From NCBI GenBank assembly GCA_036245805.1, contig BTRK01000003.1, positions 20,673,292-20,737,291 on the forward strand: a DNA stretch of 64,000 nt, read 5' to 3'. Source of the DNA: Pristionchus mayeri. Its lineage: Eukaryota > Nematoda > Chromadorea > Rhabditida > Neodiplogasteridae. The first letter of the stretch is position 1. The number at the start of each line of letters is the position of its first letter. The position numbers and the translations under genes are program-made. The notes below the pieces were generated by a model. That model saw only the letters and a program-made list of their open reading frames with translations, was not told where the DNA came from and did no database searches. Shown one piece after another: positions 23,701-36,600 of this stretch.

Positions 23701-26700
23701 ATGCGAAGCGGCGCTTGCGACCGCACTGCAGGAGATCAACGTTCCTCGTCCCAAGGACTAATTGGTCTACCCCTCCCCCTTTCGATGACGAAACTCGTCG
23801 GATTCATTTCGCCTCGATAAATTTGAACCGAGTTCTGCCGAACAATGATAAAGTCTTCAAGCGAATTATTACCAGGCACAAAGGAATTATCGATTTCCCA
23901 TCGTTAACATGCAATTATTGAGAAAACAGAAAGTGTAATCATTGGTGTGGTGCATCGAGATTCACAATAATAAAGTTGGCAACAAACGCGAAACGATTTA
24001 GCAAGTGATTTAGCAAGGGGTCTGTAGTTAGAAAATTGAGCGAAAAAGCGAAAACTACAGGCTGCAAACCCTTGATAAACCGTTCCGCGTGTGTTTTGTT
24101 GACTGTAGTGTAACTAGACACATCACAGTACCTGCGCGAGGACTTCAGGCGCCAGCCACAGCATGCTCTCCATCATGTCCCTGTCGTAGTCGTGCAGGCG
24201 GTGCGTGCGACTCGACGGCAGCTGACGCGCCTGTGGTGTGCAGTGAATCGACCTTTCCGAAAAGTCGACTCGTACAAGAATGACCTACATGTCTCATTCC
24301 CGCCAGTTGGACACCAGCCGATCGATCGATCAGAATGTGCGAGGCACGGACTCCCCTACAAGATCGTTGCATCATCATTAGGCAATCATTTTTCTTTAAA
24401 ATAGAGTCAGTGCTCGATCGGACCTGTGTACGATGTGTCTGTCATGGAGGTACTGTAGGGCGGCGAGTATCGAGTCGGCGATCGATCCAATCGCTCGCTC
24501 GGGCAGCCCCGCAGAGTAGTGCGCTGCGATGATCTTGTCTGCCGAACCTGCACAATGACATTCCAGAAGAATTGTTTTGAGACCCTTTCCTTCAGCCAAC
24601 ATTTAGTCCTCATCTGAGAAATAGACCAATTTACCAGATCTATCTGGCTCTTCTCTGAGCCCAACGAGATAGAATTGAGCAGTCTCACCGAGGTCCGCGA
24701 GTGGGTACAATTCGTAGGCGAAAGAGCCCCGCACGAAGCACGCCTCCAGTCGAAGAAGACCCTTGTGACGAGCCCATCGAAGTGCTGCCACCTCATGCTA
24801 CAAGGAGAAGGCGTCGCTCTTATTTTTGTCCTCGCCCAACCCCCCCCCCCCCCCTGTCATTTCCTATCCCTTTCCTCCATTGACGGGTTGTATCATGTAT
24901 CACCGAAAGCAGTGAGAGTTGCCTCAAAACGAGGAGTGAATGGGAAATGCTCAAGCTAAAAGAAACGTCGCTCATTCACACCACTGTAGCCAAACAACAG
25001 GATATCTACTAATGGGAAACGTCGCCCTCACCACACCCACTCACCGCGTACTGCTCGGGGTCGACGTCGTCCAGTCTGACTGCCTTGGGGACGTACTTGG
25101 TGAAGCCCTTCCCGATGCCCAGTCCCACCTTCTCCATGCCTGCATAGCCCTTTATTTCAAGTGTTTGTGTCGTACCACATCTTTCATCAAGAGAATACCC
25201 AATCGTCCATTCCGTTGTTATCCATAACACGGATCTCCTGTAAAAATGCAGGAAAATGAGACCCCTTTGCGACAAAATCTTTTTTGGATCACTGATTTCG
25301 CTGTAAACGTGAGAACTGGCCAAACTGACGGCGGGGAGAACGCCTGTCCACTTCATTCCTTGAAATTTGCATTTTGAACGGAGTTATGACCTACCGCGTT
25401 GGAAGGCCGTATATCGGTCCATTTTTGACCTACAGCGAGCGAATTTTTTTCAATCGACTCGTAATAGAGAAATCCACAAATAAGTTCTGTTACGCTCCGT
25501 GCGGAAATGACGTCTTTACATAGTTTCATGCGAAAACCCGTTTTTCTTAACACAATATTCTAATTTTCTACCTTTTCTGATGAAAACTTCACGACTTTTA
25601 TTCGTGATTCGGATTCCCCATCCCCGAAATGGGGTACGTGCATAGTTCGTTTGTCGTGGGAGGAGGAGTATCATATCGGCACTCAGTAGGGAGAATTTGA
25701 ACATAGTGCAATTTTTGAATGAAACATGTTTTGGTACTTATCTCCCCTCCAACTTATGCAAATGAAAGAACTTAGACCACTTTTGGATACCTCTCAAGTA
25801 GGTCTCCAACAATGACTAAGAGGTACGAAACCCTAAAGTTAGCTGTTTTCGAGATACGGAGTAAAAACCCTATTCAATTGATTAGACAGAGAATTACATT
25901 TTCTTTAAAAAATTTGTACAAGTCCTAAATCCCCCTACTGAGTAGCGATATGATACTCCTCCTCCCAGGACAAATGAACTATGCACGTACCCCAATTTGG
26001 GGATGGGGAATCCGAATCCAGAATAAAAATCGAGTAGATACAAGGTTATAGTGGACTTTGAGACCATTTCGCCTCAAAATTCTGAAGAAAAGTGCAATAC
26101 AACTTGTTTTTACTCCGTATCTGGAAAACGGCTAAGTTTAGGGTTTCGTACCCCTTAGTCATTGTTGGAGACCTACTTGAGAGGTATTCAGAAGTGGTCT
26201 AAGTTCTTTCATTTGCATAAGTTGGAGGGGAGATAAGTACCAAAACATGTTTCATTCAAAAATTGCACTATGTTCAAATTCTCCCCACTGAGTGCCGATA
26301 TGATACTCCTCCTCCCACGACAAACAAACTATGCACGTACCCCATTTCGGGGATAGGGAATCCGAATCAAGAATAAAAGTCGTGAAGTTTTCATCAGAAA
26401 AGGTAGAAAATTAGAATATTGAGTTGAGAAAAACGGTTTTTCGCATGAAACTATGTGAAGACGTCATTTCCGCACGGAGCGTAACAGAACTTATTTGTAG
26501 ATTTCTCTATTACGAGTCGATTGAAAAAAATCCGCTCGCTGTAGGTCAAAAATGGACCGATATACGGCCTTCCAACGCGGTAGGTCATAACTCCGTTCAA
26601 CATGCAAATTTCAAGGAATGAAGTAGACAGGCGTTCTCCCCGCCGTCAGTTTGGCCAGTTCTCACGTTTACAGCGAAATCAGTGATCCAAAAAAAATTTT

Positions 26701-26902
26701 TGTCGCATCGGTTCCTGCATTTTTACAGGAGATCCGTGATAACACGACGGTTTCGTGAGTAAACCACATTTTTTTCATACAAATTAGAATTCAAACCATC
26801 GAAAGAGCCTAGAACAACGTACAATACAGAATGAAACTGACTGCCCAGGACTTCCCTGAAGACGATGTCCCCGTGTCGCTTCGGTTCCACTGATGTTGTC
26901 AT
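20747..26902 (-). CDS. strd-1: STRAD pseudokinase (LKB1 activator)
   Basis: STRAD binds LKB1 and MO25 and allosterically activates LKB1 in cell polarity and energy signalling. Eleven exons join in perfect phase to 335 residues: 26842-26902, 25045-25139, 24689-24797, 24424-24547, 24289-24355, 24132-24230, 22082-22208, 21820-21867, 21116-21200, 20919-21016 and 20747-20841. The start is MTTSVEPKRHGDIVF. Diagnostic parts are SADKIIAAHYSAGLPE, YLHDRHIVHRGVRASHILI, MLWLAPEVLAQ, GYDCRADVYSLGVTLTELAN and PSSTAMREHPFV. Pseudokinase status is visible: the HRD Asp is Gly (VHRGV) and DFG is replaced by LAGMR (human STRAD LSGLR). A Lys in VPKAVRL sits where the ATP-anchoring Lys would be. The protein ends EAEWEF; a C-terminal Trp-Glu-Phe is the MO25-docking motif of STRAD. 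Intron 1 carries a 1.5-kb palindromic transposon, intron 6 a nested gene, and intron 8 a hairpin-rich repeat. Confidence 0.95.
21280..21745. repeat. Hairpin-rich inverted repeat in a strd-1 intron (probable MITE)
   Basis: Arms CTCTGGTCTGATTCCAT near 21402 and GGAATCAGACCGGAGAG near 21672 are inverted copies. Between them are several nested palindromes built on ATTAGTGGCACTAATAG, ACTACTAGTGGCACTAATA and ACTCTCCTC/GAGGAGAG. No coding capacity. The outer ends are not sharply defined. Confidence 0.6.
22588..23761 (+). CDS. BAR-domain-like protein nested in a strd-1 intron
   Basis: Nine exons in phase give 238 residues: 22588-22635, 22703-22783, 22826-22882, 22938-23045, 23136-23222, 23288-23403, 23448-23511, 23561-23638 and 23684-23761. 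The N-terminus MSNLKKFNVFKNLKKVVVKK is a basic amphipathic segment of the kind that inserts into membranes. The remainder is almost entirely helical and heptad-like: LVTQLENIRMVNENLQYNIN, FVAADFHILALSIKD, RQFLQAAVKCMEEIANLQRD, LRQWRAGEYILIKEQVTRLE and ARLKMNLGQQVQLTMRLLERV. Size, amphipathic start and three long helices suit a small BAR dimer that senses membrane curvature, but the assignment rests on pattern and not on a signature motif. The gene lies wholly inside the 1.9-kb strd-1 intron between 22208 and 24132 on the opposite strand, with its own short introns. Confidence 0.8.
25228..26738. mobile_element. Palindromic foldback transposon, copy A (1511 bp)
   Basis: The element begins CACGGATCTCCTG and ends CAGGAGATCCGTG, flanked on both sides by ATAA (25224-25227 and 26739-26742), a 4-bp target duplication. 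The whole body is an inverted repeat with its turn near 25.98 kb: for example the blocks around CTCCCCTCCAACTTATGC (25743) and GCATAAGTTGGAGGGGAG (26215). A motif with GGAGGAGGAGTATCATATCG recurs four times within the element. The short frames of about 65 residues seen in each arm are copies of each other and not credible genes. It sits in strd-1 intron 1. Confidence 0.93.
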
Positions 26903-27661
26903 CTACAGCGATCGATATTCATTACCGAAGAACAATTCACAACCATGTCGTCGCCTTCTCAAGTAAAATCGCGAACCCGACGCTTTCCTACTCTATTCAA
27001 CAGTCAACTCATGAAATCTCTTTATAATGGGACTTGATGCAAGCCGAACAATCGATTCATAATGGACAGCATATTTGGAATTATAATATTGGCTTGAAAA
27101 TGTGAAGTTCTCGACTGGTTGAAAATATCTTGAGCTCGTCGTGAGTGTTTTTCGTCATTGGGCAATGGGAAGGTCGGGAAGAGAGATAATCGATAGGTTC
27201 ACCGGTCACGTCTACAGTAGCCGACACCGGCTACAAATCAGCAAGGCGAGACTCCCTACTGTGGGGACTACTGTAATGACCTGCTATTGATTGATGATAT
27301 CTTCTGACTCTAAGCAGACAACAATGCGATCCAATATGAATCCGAAATATACACAACTTATTTACAGCACTATGATGCATAGTGTGAATCAGATGGAAGA
27401 GTGGAAACAATTCGAGGATCAATCAGTCAACTCTAGCCGCATGGAACAAGTAAATCGATAAATGGGTGGGTTACGATAAGTTACCGTCTCGGGACGGGGA
27501 TTCTATGAGAATCAGATGATGTCAACGACAAGTGGAATAAGACAAACAACCAGCTTACAAACAATAAAAAATCTATACCGGGCAAATACGAAATTATCCA
27601 AGCTCAAACAAAGAAGTCAGTCGTCGATGGGACTACAGGTACACTCTACTACCGTGCCCCT
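26903..27661. other. Gap between strd-1 and the Roquin gene
   Basis: About 760 bp between the Roquin stop and the strd-1 start on the same strand; too long for a standard operon spacer. It must contain the strd-1 promoter, or a trans-splice site: an AG acceptor (CTGTAG) directly abuts the strd-1 ATG. No gene is seen. Confidence 0.5.
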
Positions 27662-30600
27662 CTACTGCATACTGTGCATGCCCAAGGGCATCACTTGAGG
27701 GTAGTGGTAAGTCATCTGTTGCAGCTGTAGTTGCTGCTGATCATTCGCCGAATTTGATGCGCTGCTTTCTGAAAGAAAATTGGATATTTGCGAAAAAGGG
27801 ATATGTTCCACACAAGAAACATTCTCCATATTTGCCCCTATTTTTTTGTTTTTTTTCCGAACGTTCATTCGTCAGTAATGTTTCCAAAATGTTGTTCGTT
27901 ATATTATTGATCTGTTCTAATAATTTATTTTTGTCGGTGGAAATAATGTGATCTACCGCACCAATCTCCTCGATCTTCCTCTCGACGGCCTCTAGTTCCT
28001 TGAGTAGGCAGTTCTGGGTGGTGAGTGGGTCGAGCTGCTCGATTTGTCTCGAGGCGATCTCCAGCTCCACCTGTAACTTCCCCCTTGCGCCTTCTCCACA
28101 TCTGTCTGCCACTACTCATATAGTGAAAAATATAAAAAAATTTTGGCTACCGATCAATGATCTTCTACCGTAACCCCTCCCCTCTACCGTACCTCCAGCT
28201 GCGTTTTGACTACGGTACTGGCAGCTCCGTCGACCTCGGTGAGCTTCTCCCTCACATCGACGATTCGATCGAGAGTGGAGGAGACGATGTCCTGCGGGTC
28301 CTCTGCTTGCACCTGCAAAGAGGGGGAGGATTTAGTCGAGGGGGATACTAATGATGCCATTAGTGATCCGAGTCAAACGAGACGAACTATCACCAAATTC
28401 CCTATTATTAAATGCGACCAATTGCCCCATTGTACGACCGATAAGCAAAGAAGAGATTTATCGATTGAATTCGTGTGACCATTCGATACCAGCTTCGAAT
28501 TGCTTCCAATAATCGTTGTCCGAGTGTACTCACGGGGTTGATCTGGGAGAGTGGTTGGATGACCATGGGCAGTCTGGATGCATCTCTGGTCAGTGACTGG
28601 GGGGTGATTTCGAAGGATGCTCCTGGGAGGGGAGTGGGGAACATCACTTCTCCATTGGGCGCCACGAGTGTCCCGTTGGCAGCCACCACCGCCCCTGGAG
28701 CCCCTTCAGCTGCTGGCGCGTACAACACGAAGGTGGAGGAGGGCACGATCACCGGAGTAGCCACTGGCTCGGAGATCGTGTCCTGCGAAGAAGGGGAGGG
28801 TACGGTAGGGCTATTAATCAATCGATTGCTTCATTTTTCCAACGTTAGATACAGATAATTGAAAGAAATCATTCTCGAGTGACTACCGTACTCACTCGAA
28901 CGTGCATGGTGCTGCAGTCTGCCTGCACAGTGGCAGTGGTGCAGCCGTCGGCCGTCGTGTGGAAGGCGTACGCAGGGCAGGCAGTCCTGAGTAATTAGCT
29001 CGCAATTTTCAGTATTTCTCATCCTAAAGACGGACCCTTCGTGGAACCTATCACGGATCTCCTGTAAAAATGCAGGAACCGATGCGACAAAAATTTTTTT
29101 TTGGATCACTGATTTCGCTGTAAACGTGAGAACTGGCCAAACTGACGGCGGGGAGAACGCCTGTCTACTTCATTCCTTGAAATTTGCATGTTGAACGGAG
29201 TTATGACCTACCGCGTTGGAAGGCCGTATATCGGTCCATTTTTGACCTACAGCGAGCGGATTTTTTTCAATCGACTCGTAATAGAGAAATCTACAAATAA
29301 GTTCTGTTACGCTCCGTGCGGAAATGACGTCTTCACATAGTTTCATGCGAAAAACCGTTTTTCTCAACTCAATATTCTAATTTTCTACCTTTTCTGATGA
29401 AAACTTCACGACTTTTATTCTTGATTCGGATTCCCTATCCCCGAAATGGGGTACGTGCATAGTTTGTTTGTCGTGGGAGGAGGAGTATCATATCGGCACT
29501 CAGTGGGGAGAATTTGAACATAGTGCAATTTTTGAATGAAACATGTTTTGGTACTTATCTCCCCTCCAACTTATGCAAATGAAAGAACTTAGACCACTTC
29601 TGAATACCTCTCAAGTAGGTCTCCAACAATGACTAAGGGGTACGAAACCCTAAACTTAGCCGTTTTCCAGATACGGAGTAAAAACAAGTTGTATTGCACT
29701 TTTCTTCAGAATTTTGAGGCGAAATGGTCTCAAAGTCCACTATAACCTTGTATCTACTCGATTTTTATTCTGGATTCGGATTCCCCATCCCCAAATTGGG
29801 GTACGTGCATAGTTCATTTGTCCTGGGAGGAGGAGTATCATATCGCTACTCAGTAGGGGGATTTAGGACTTGTACAAATTTTTTAAAGAAAATGTAATTC
29901 TCTGTCTAATCAATTGAATAGGGTTTTTACTCCGTATCTCGAAAACAGCTAACTTTAGGGTTTCGTACCTCTTAGTCATTGTTGGAGACCTACTTGAGAG
30001 GTATCCAAAAGTGGTCTAAGTTCTTTCATTTGCATAAGTTGGAGGGGAGATAAGTACCAAAACATGTTTCATTCAAAAATTGCACTATGTTCAAATTCTC
30101 CCTACTGAGTGCCGATATGATACTCCTCCTCCCACGACAAACGAACTATGCACGTACCCCATTTCGGGGATGGGGAATCCGAATCACGAATAAAAGTCGT
30201 GAAGTTTTCATCAGAAAAGGTAGAAAATTAGAATATTGTGTTGAGAAAAACGGGTTTTCGCATGAAACTATGTAAAGACGTCATTTCCGCACGGAGCGTA
30301 ACAGAACTTATTTGTGGATTTCTCTATTACGAGTCGATTGAAAAAAATTCGCTCGCTGTAGGTCAAAAATGGACCGATATACGGCCTTCCAACTCGGTAG
30401 GTCATAACTCCGTTCAAAATGCAAATTTCAAGGAATGAAGTGGACAGGCGTTCTCCCCGCCGTCAGCTTGGCCAGTTCTCACGTTTACAGCGAAATCAGT
30501 GATCCAAAAAAGATTTTGTCGCAAAGGGGTCTCATTTTCCTGCATTTTTACAGGAGATCCGTGCTATATCTGAGGGTTTACTTTCAATATTTCCCGACTC

Positions 30601-33600
30601 TCTCGACCGGTGGGTAAGAATGAGAAATGATGAGGGTGACTCCTCAACTGTTTGCGACAATCAACGGCTCATCACAGTCTCTCTCTCTCTCTCTCTCACC
30701 TGACTGTGGTGGTGGTCGTCGTCAACGACGACGTCCTGGCCTTCACTGACGCATTCGAGGCTGCCCCCGCAGCGTCGCCCAACGCCAACTCGGATAGAAC
30801 GCCCCTGTAGGGACAAAGGTGATTAAGGCTTTGAAAATTCAACGAGTGAGAGATCGGCATGTGAAACTAAAACGGGTTTCAAGACCATATTGAAGCAGAA
30901 ATCAACAAGAAAAATCATTTTCACAAAAAGGTACATGCTAAATGACCGGAGAGGACTATCAGAAATTTAAAACCGCAATAGAACCCGTAGATTGTAACTA
31001 GAGATCACCTTCTCTCCGATAACATTGTCAATGTAATGTACTCTCATCCTTCTCAATAATTCTCAACAATCCACCGTAACCCACAGTGTCTCCTCGCTGG
31101 TGGTGGTGGAGTTGATGACGGGGGTGTAGCCAGGAGGCATGGGAGGCAGTTCGATGATCGGGTTGGACGACGAAGCATTCGCTGCAATCGACGATATTCA
31201 GGAGAGAACGGAATGGAAAGTAGTGGAATATAAAGGCAGGAGGCAATCTTCAGGAACACCTGAAGACTACTTCAGCTAGCAGGATCTATTAGTTTTTTTA
31301 AACCTCCAAATGCAGGTGGCGAAAATCGAAATATTTATTTTTTTCCCAAATATCTTGACGACCATATGCAATGTGAAATCAAGAATAAATATTTCTGTTA
31401 GGAATCTCATTTTTGCATTTTCGTTGAACCATTGGACAACTAATAATTTTAGATCACTATAATTAACTTCCACCGTACCCTGCATGAGGTCGGATATCCG
31501 GTCGTCGAGGACGGAGCTGGCGACGGTGTACGCCACGTGCGCGTCGTCGTTGTCGCCCGGAGCGTGACCTACAAGAGGATTATTGATTTATTGTCCAAAA
31601 ATAACAATTAGTTTCCCCAATATGCGGATACAAGTAATTTTGGTTTTTTTATAGTAGTAAGTTGATATTCCCACTAAAGAACGAAATCTCTGGTCGTAAT
31701 AGATACTCGCAGACAGACTAAACTGCGATGTCAATGAAAAAGTCCGCAATTCTATTTCTTTTTTTCTTACACACCTCCCGAGGTCGATGGCCCATTCAGT
31801 ATGTCGTCCTGCTCCAGCGACAGCGGGCCGAGTCGGCTGCAAGGGTCGGGGAATAACTTGAGTGGGCGGAGTCAATAACAGGAAAGGGGGCGGAACTCCC
31901 TCCTCACCTGATAATCTCCTCTCTTCGCATATGCAGCTGCTCCACCTCGCTCAGCTCGCTTGGTCCCGACAGATTTGGCGTTTTTGCTGCAAAAACATTC
32001 TCAATAGTAACTATTAGTTCAATAAACTATTCAATATTGAATAGTTCTGCAAATGATATCGATAAGGATATTTTTGCGATGTTTCCCTCTCATTACTGAC
32101 ATTGCGATATATCGGAATCGTCCGCCCTTTGTTTCAGTATAGAATTTTGCAATGTGTTTCATTCACATTCTTCATCAAGAATAATCATAATCTCCAGTCC
32201 CATCCTATACTTCAACCGTATGCGAAACCCCAACCCACCGGGCACTCCTCCCCAGTAGACACTTGGCTGCTGCTCCATTTCATTCGTCGGCAGCCACGAC
32301 ACGTGCGGGGGTCCCTGCAGTGGCTGCGGGTGCCACTGCTGCTGCTGTGGCTGCTGCACGTTCATCATGTGCTGCGGAGGCGGGTTCCTCATCATGAGCA
32401 TCTGCCCCGTGAGCGAGTTGTGCTGCATGACCATCTCCGGCTGCTGCTGCGGGGGCTGCGCGTACGGATTTCGCATGAGGGGCACTTGCTGCTGTCCCAT
32501 CATCTGCTGTGGTTGTGATGGAGGGTAGGCCAGTGGAGGGGCTGCAGCTGCAGCAGGTCCCTGCTGCTGCACGAACGTCCATCGACTGGCGGTGGGCGGG
32601 GATCCGTACGGCACAGCACCTGCTGCTGCTGCAGCAGCGACAGCAGCAGGAGGGGCGGGATGGGGTCTCCTGAGTCTCCCTCCGACAGTCCTCAACTCGG
32701 TCTCTCCATGGGCGTACGTGCATCGATCTCCCCGAGTGCAATTCACCCCGTCCCTGCACATCTTCGTCTTGAACATCGCGTAAGTGGCTGACGCGTCCGG
32801 ATTCCCGCTCGCGGACGCGCGGACGGGCGCACGTGTCGCCGACTGCTTGTCCGGAGGAGTGTCCGAGACCGCCTGCTGCAGGAAGTCCGAACGAGCCTGG
32901 TTCCTGCAACGGAGAGGGCTAATGACTGAAGAATGTAGACTGGATACGGTAGGCAAGAGAGGAAAGGGGTACGGTACCTTCGCGAGAGGACATCTGCGTA
33001 TTTATCCACTAGCTCACGCAAGGCCTCAAGAATCTCCCGGAGAGGCATCCAGTCTACCGTCTCCAGCTTCGAATCTGCAAGAAAAATATTTCGATTGCAA
33101 CAGACATTACTCGGCTGACTTGTATGCTTGCTATGCTAATAGGAGTGATTGATGTCGCATTCACGTTTCACACATGATGTTAAGTTTACGTGTGAGTTCT
33201 CCCACGTCGGGTAAGAAAAATATAAGAATTCTTCCACTTCTTGAGAAAATGCGCTACTGACCAGCTTGAATTGCCCTGGTAAGGATGTCCAGCAGTCTCA
33301 ACTCCTTCACCGTCTTCTCCATCAGTTCGTCTCCCTCACTCATCTTCCTCAACTCCTCGATGCTGCTCGTGAAGGATTCCGACGTCTGCAGCTTGTCTGC
33401 AGAGGGGGAGATCACTAACTGAACACGAGTGATTCACAATTCCCTCGTTCACGTTGAGGTAAAGATATATCAAATATTCTCCTCATTAAAAACTAGCGAC
33501 CTTCGGTCGCTACGTGGTTCGCGGGGTTGTGTTTTAAGGATAACAATTGGACGCGACTGGTGAGAGCCTGCTTAAAACGTTGTAAAAGGCTCGTGAGGCC

Positions 33601-36600
33601 TCGGGCAATTCGAAAAAGTTGGGATGGGGCTTCGCCCCATCCCAACTTTTTCGAATCACCCTCGGCCTCACGAGCCTTTCACAACGCTTACGCTGCGGGG
33701 AGTGAGAGCAAGTTGGGAGATTTTAAAACAGCTATGTGTTATATTTCAAAAGATGGGTTTGTGAATGCGCAAATAACTACGCTACCGTGTTCTAAGGTAT
33801 GCAAGTAGAAGCCTGCTTAAAACGTTGTGAAAGGCTCGTTTGGCCTCGGGCAATTCGAAAAAGTTGGGATGGGGCTTCGCCCCATCCCAACTTTCCAATC
33901 ACCCGAGGCCTCACGAGCCTTTCACAACGCTTACGCTGCGGGGAGTGAGAGCAGGTTGGGATGGTGTGGCGGGTGGTGCACGGGGTGCATTTGAGTTTTC
34001 TGCGATTTCCTAAAATGCACCATGTTGTGTGGTGTGCTGAAAGTGCTCGTCGTGAGGATGCTAACGGTCCAGGTCCGACGTCACATCAACGCGTTTGAGC
34101 CAAGTTAGAGTGATTTGAATAAAAGAGATCAAAGATCAAGTTTCATATTTTAAAAGCACTCGCCATGGGGATACCAAAGGTCAAGGTCCTATCCTTCTAC
34201 GATGATTTTGAATCGAGTTAGAGCCATTTGAAGAAAAGATCAAACTACAAACTTCAAAGATCAAACTTTAAAAGCGCTCGCCATGGGGATGCCAACGGTC
34301 AAGGTCCTATCCTTTTACGATGATTTTGAAGCGAGTTAGAGCGATTTGAAGAAAAAGATCAAACTTTAAAAGCGCTCGACGTGGGAATACCAACGGTCAA
34401 GGTCCGACGTCACACGGACGTGTTTGAGCAAAGCTAGAGCGATTTGAAGAAAAAAGATCAAAGATCAAAGATCAAGTTTAAAATTTTGGAAGTGCTCATC
34501 GTGGGGATGCCAACGGTCAAGGTCGTAGCGCTGTAGGATGATTTTGAGCCGAGTTAGAGCGATTTGAAGAAAGAGATCAAACTACAAAGATCAAATTTTG
34601 AAAGTACTCGTGAAGGGAGTTCATATGGTCAAGGTCCCATGCACATAGGATGATTTTGAGGCGAATTAGAGCGATTTGAAAAAAGCGTGACAGACAGACG
34701 GACGGACAGACAGACAGACGTTACGATATTTCTTTATACAGTAACAAAAGGAAGATATCGATTTAAACAAGTTGCTAAATTTGCGCCAATAGATTCTACG
34801 ATCTTTTGGGGTTTATCAGTGATTTTTTTTCGCAATGGTTCGATTTTGATTTCTAATCGATAAGCTATGCAGATATCAGCTTAGGAAACTCGAAGTTTGC
34901 TCCAGCCAGTTAAGTGATGCTCCAGTGCAATCGCAGACTCGCACATTTCCTTGCTATGCCCGATCTGACATACATGGTCAAATAAAAATAAGGAAAATAG
35001 CGTATGCAATAACATGTGTGACACCTGCCAGGTTTATTATTGATTCTAAGGTGATTGATACTAACGAAAAAATCAAATCGTCAATGGAAGCATGGAAACT
35101 TTCCATTGGAAAGAGGTGCTACAACAAAACAAAAAGAAGATCTGACCGATGACACTCTGCATGTGCGCGCGGTGGTCGTGGTCGCCGTACAGCAGCGCAG
35201 ACCATTGCTCAGGAGCGATTCGCAGTCCCACCTGGAAAAGGAGATGGGTACTGTAGATTGAGGACTCAATCGATTGTCTTCCAGTAACTTTTTGTAGGTA
35301 AAAGTGAAAATCATAGCTCCTTACTTAGCTTGCAATGATCATAATACAACTACCCAGAACTCACAATTAATTACAGTACCCCCAACGAAAACTACCGTAC
35401 CTCGTTGGCAATCTTGACAATCGCCGCGTCGTGCTCTCTGCGCAGCGAGTCGTAGTCCGTGAATTCGTCCTGCAATCAATCGATACCGTATACCTTATCA
35501 GTTATCGATCGTTGCCCCCTACCGTACCTTCAGCTGCATGAGCGATGACTCGCCCTCTCTCTTGAGTACGTGGAAGCAGGAGGCGCGATAGAGCAGCTGC
35601 ACCACGTGTCCAACGCACGTTTTAGACGTCTGAGAAGAAGAGATTGACATCTTCGAGTAAATCAACAAGAATGCAAATTTACCATATAATTATATCAGGT
35701 TGTAACATAAGTTTTGTCGCGTCTAATCTCTTATGCATTTTAACCTCAGAAATTCTTCGAATTAATTTAATCTCAATTTCGTTATTCATCATCAGTGAGG
35801 GCCTTCGTACTCTTTCTTACGCGCTTTACTTCAGTCCTGTCAAGGCAGTTGAGGAGGCACATTAGTCAGACAAAGTTGTACTGAGATAAGGATTAGAAAT
35901 CATTTTCACGCATCAGCTCTTCTTGAAAAGGATAAATTATGCCGATTTTGTGTGATTTGCGTAAAGTACTACATATGTGCATAATTTTGAACCACTCACG
36001 GATAATGACAAACGAAAATCGTTCTAGAAATGTAGACGAGTTTGTATAATGTGGATGGTTGGTGACGGTCGCGAAAACTTTCGCAAGCCGAATTTTCTTC
36101 TCAGTAGATATCCAGATCCAAATAGTGGTGGAATATAGTTCACCCAAAGTGGTCAGTGTGCAGACAAAGTTTGGGGTAGATTGGGTTCTGTTGAGATAAG
36201 TGGCTCCATTCAGAACGATGATATGTAAATTAAACTACTGAAATCGGCACTTTGTTCATATTCCTACCTCGCACACATGTTCAATATCTGATTGGTTGTG
36301 TCCATCCGAACCATAAACCCTTCCCTTACTAGTATCTACTTGGGATAAGTTTGGAAATAGATAGCTTTTGAATGACAATCTTTAATTCGAAACACCTAAA
36401 CTTGCAAATTTTGGTAAAATTGTGCGCGAATTGAATTAATAAAAATTCAAATTTCCCACAAGTGGAGTGTTCTTTCTCTCACTTGTTTAATGATAAATTA
36501 TACCTCCATGAGTGGTAATTGAACGCACTTATGTTAGTCACTGTTGTTGCAATTCTGGATTCAGAAGAATTGGTCAAGTTGGCTACGAATCAGCGGCTAA

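Noticed and set aside
25353..30438. Four similar frames of about 65 codons containing [15 protein letters not shown] or a close variant in the palindromic elements
   Set aside because: They are the same arm sequence in different orientations; short, without homology, and explained by the inverted repeats.
32280..32909. 209-codon frame overlapping the Roquin CCCH exon in another frame
   Set aside because: The adjacent frame encodes the CCCH finger and Gln-rich tail; this one is a shadow created by CAG/CTG-type repeats.
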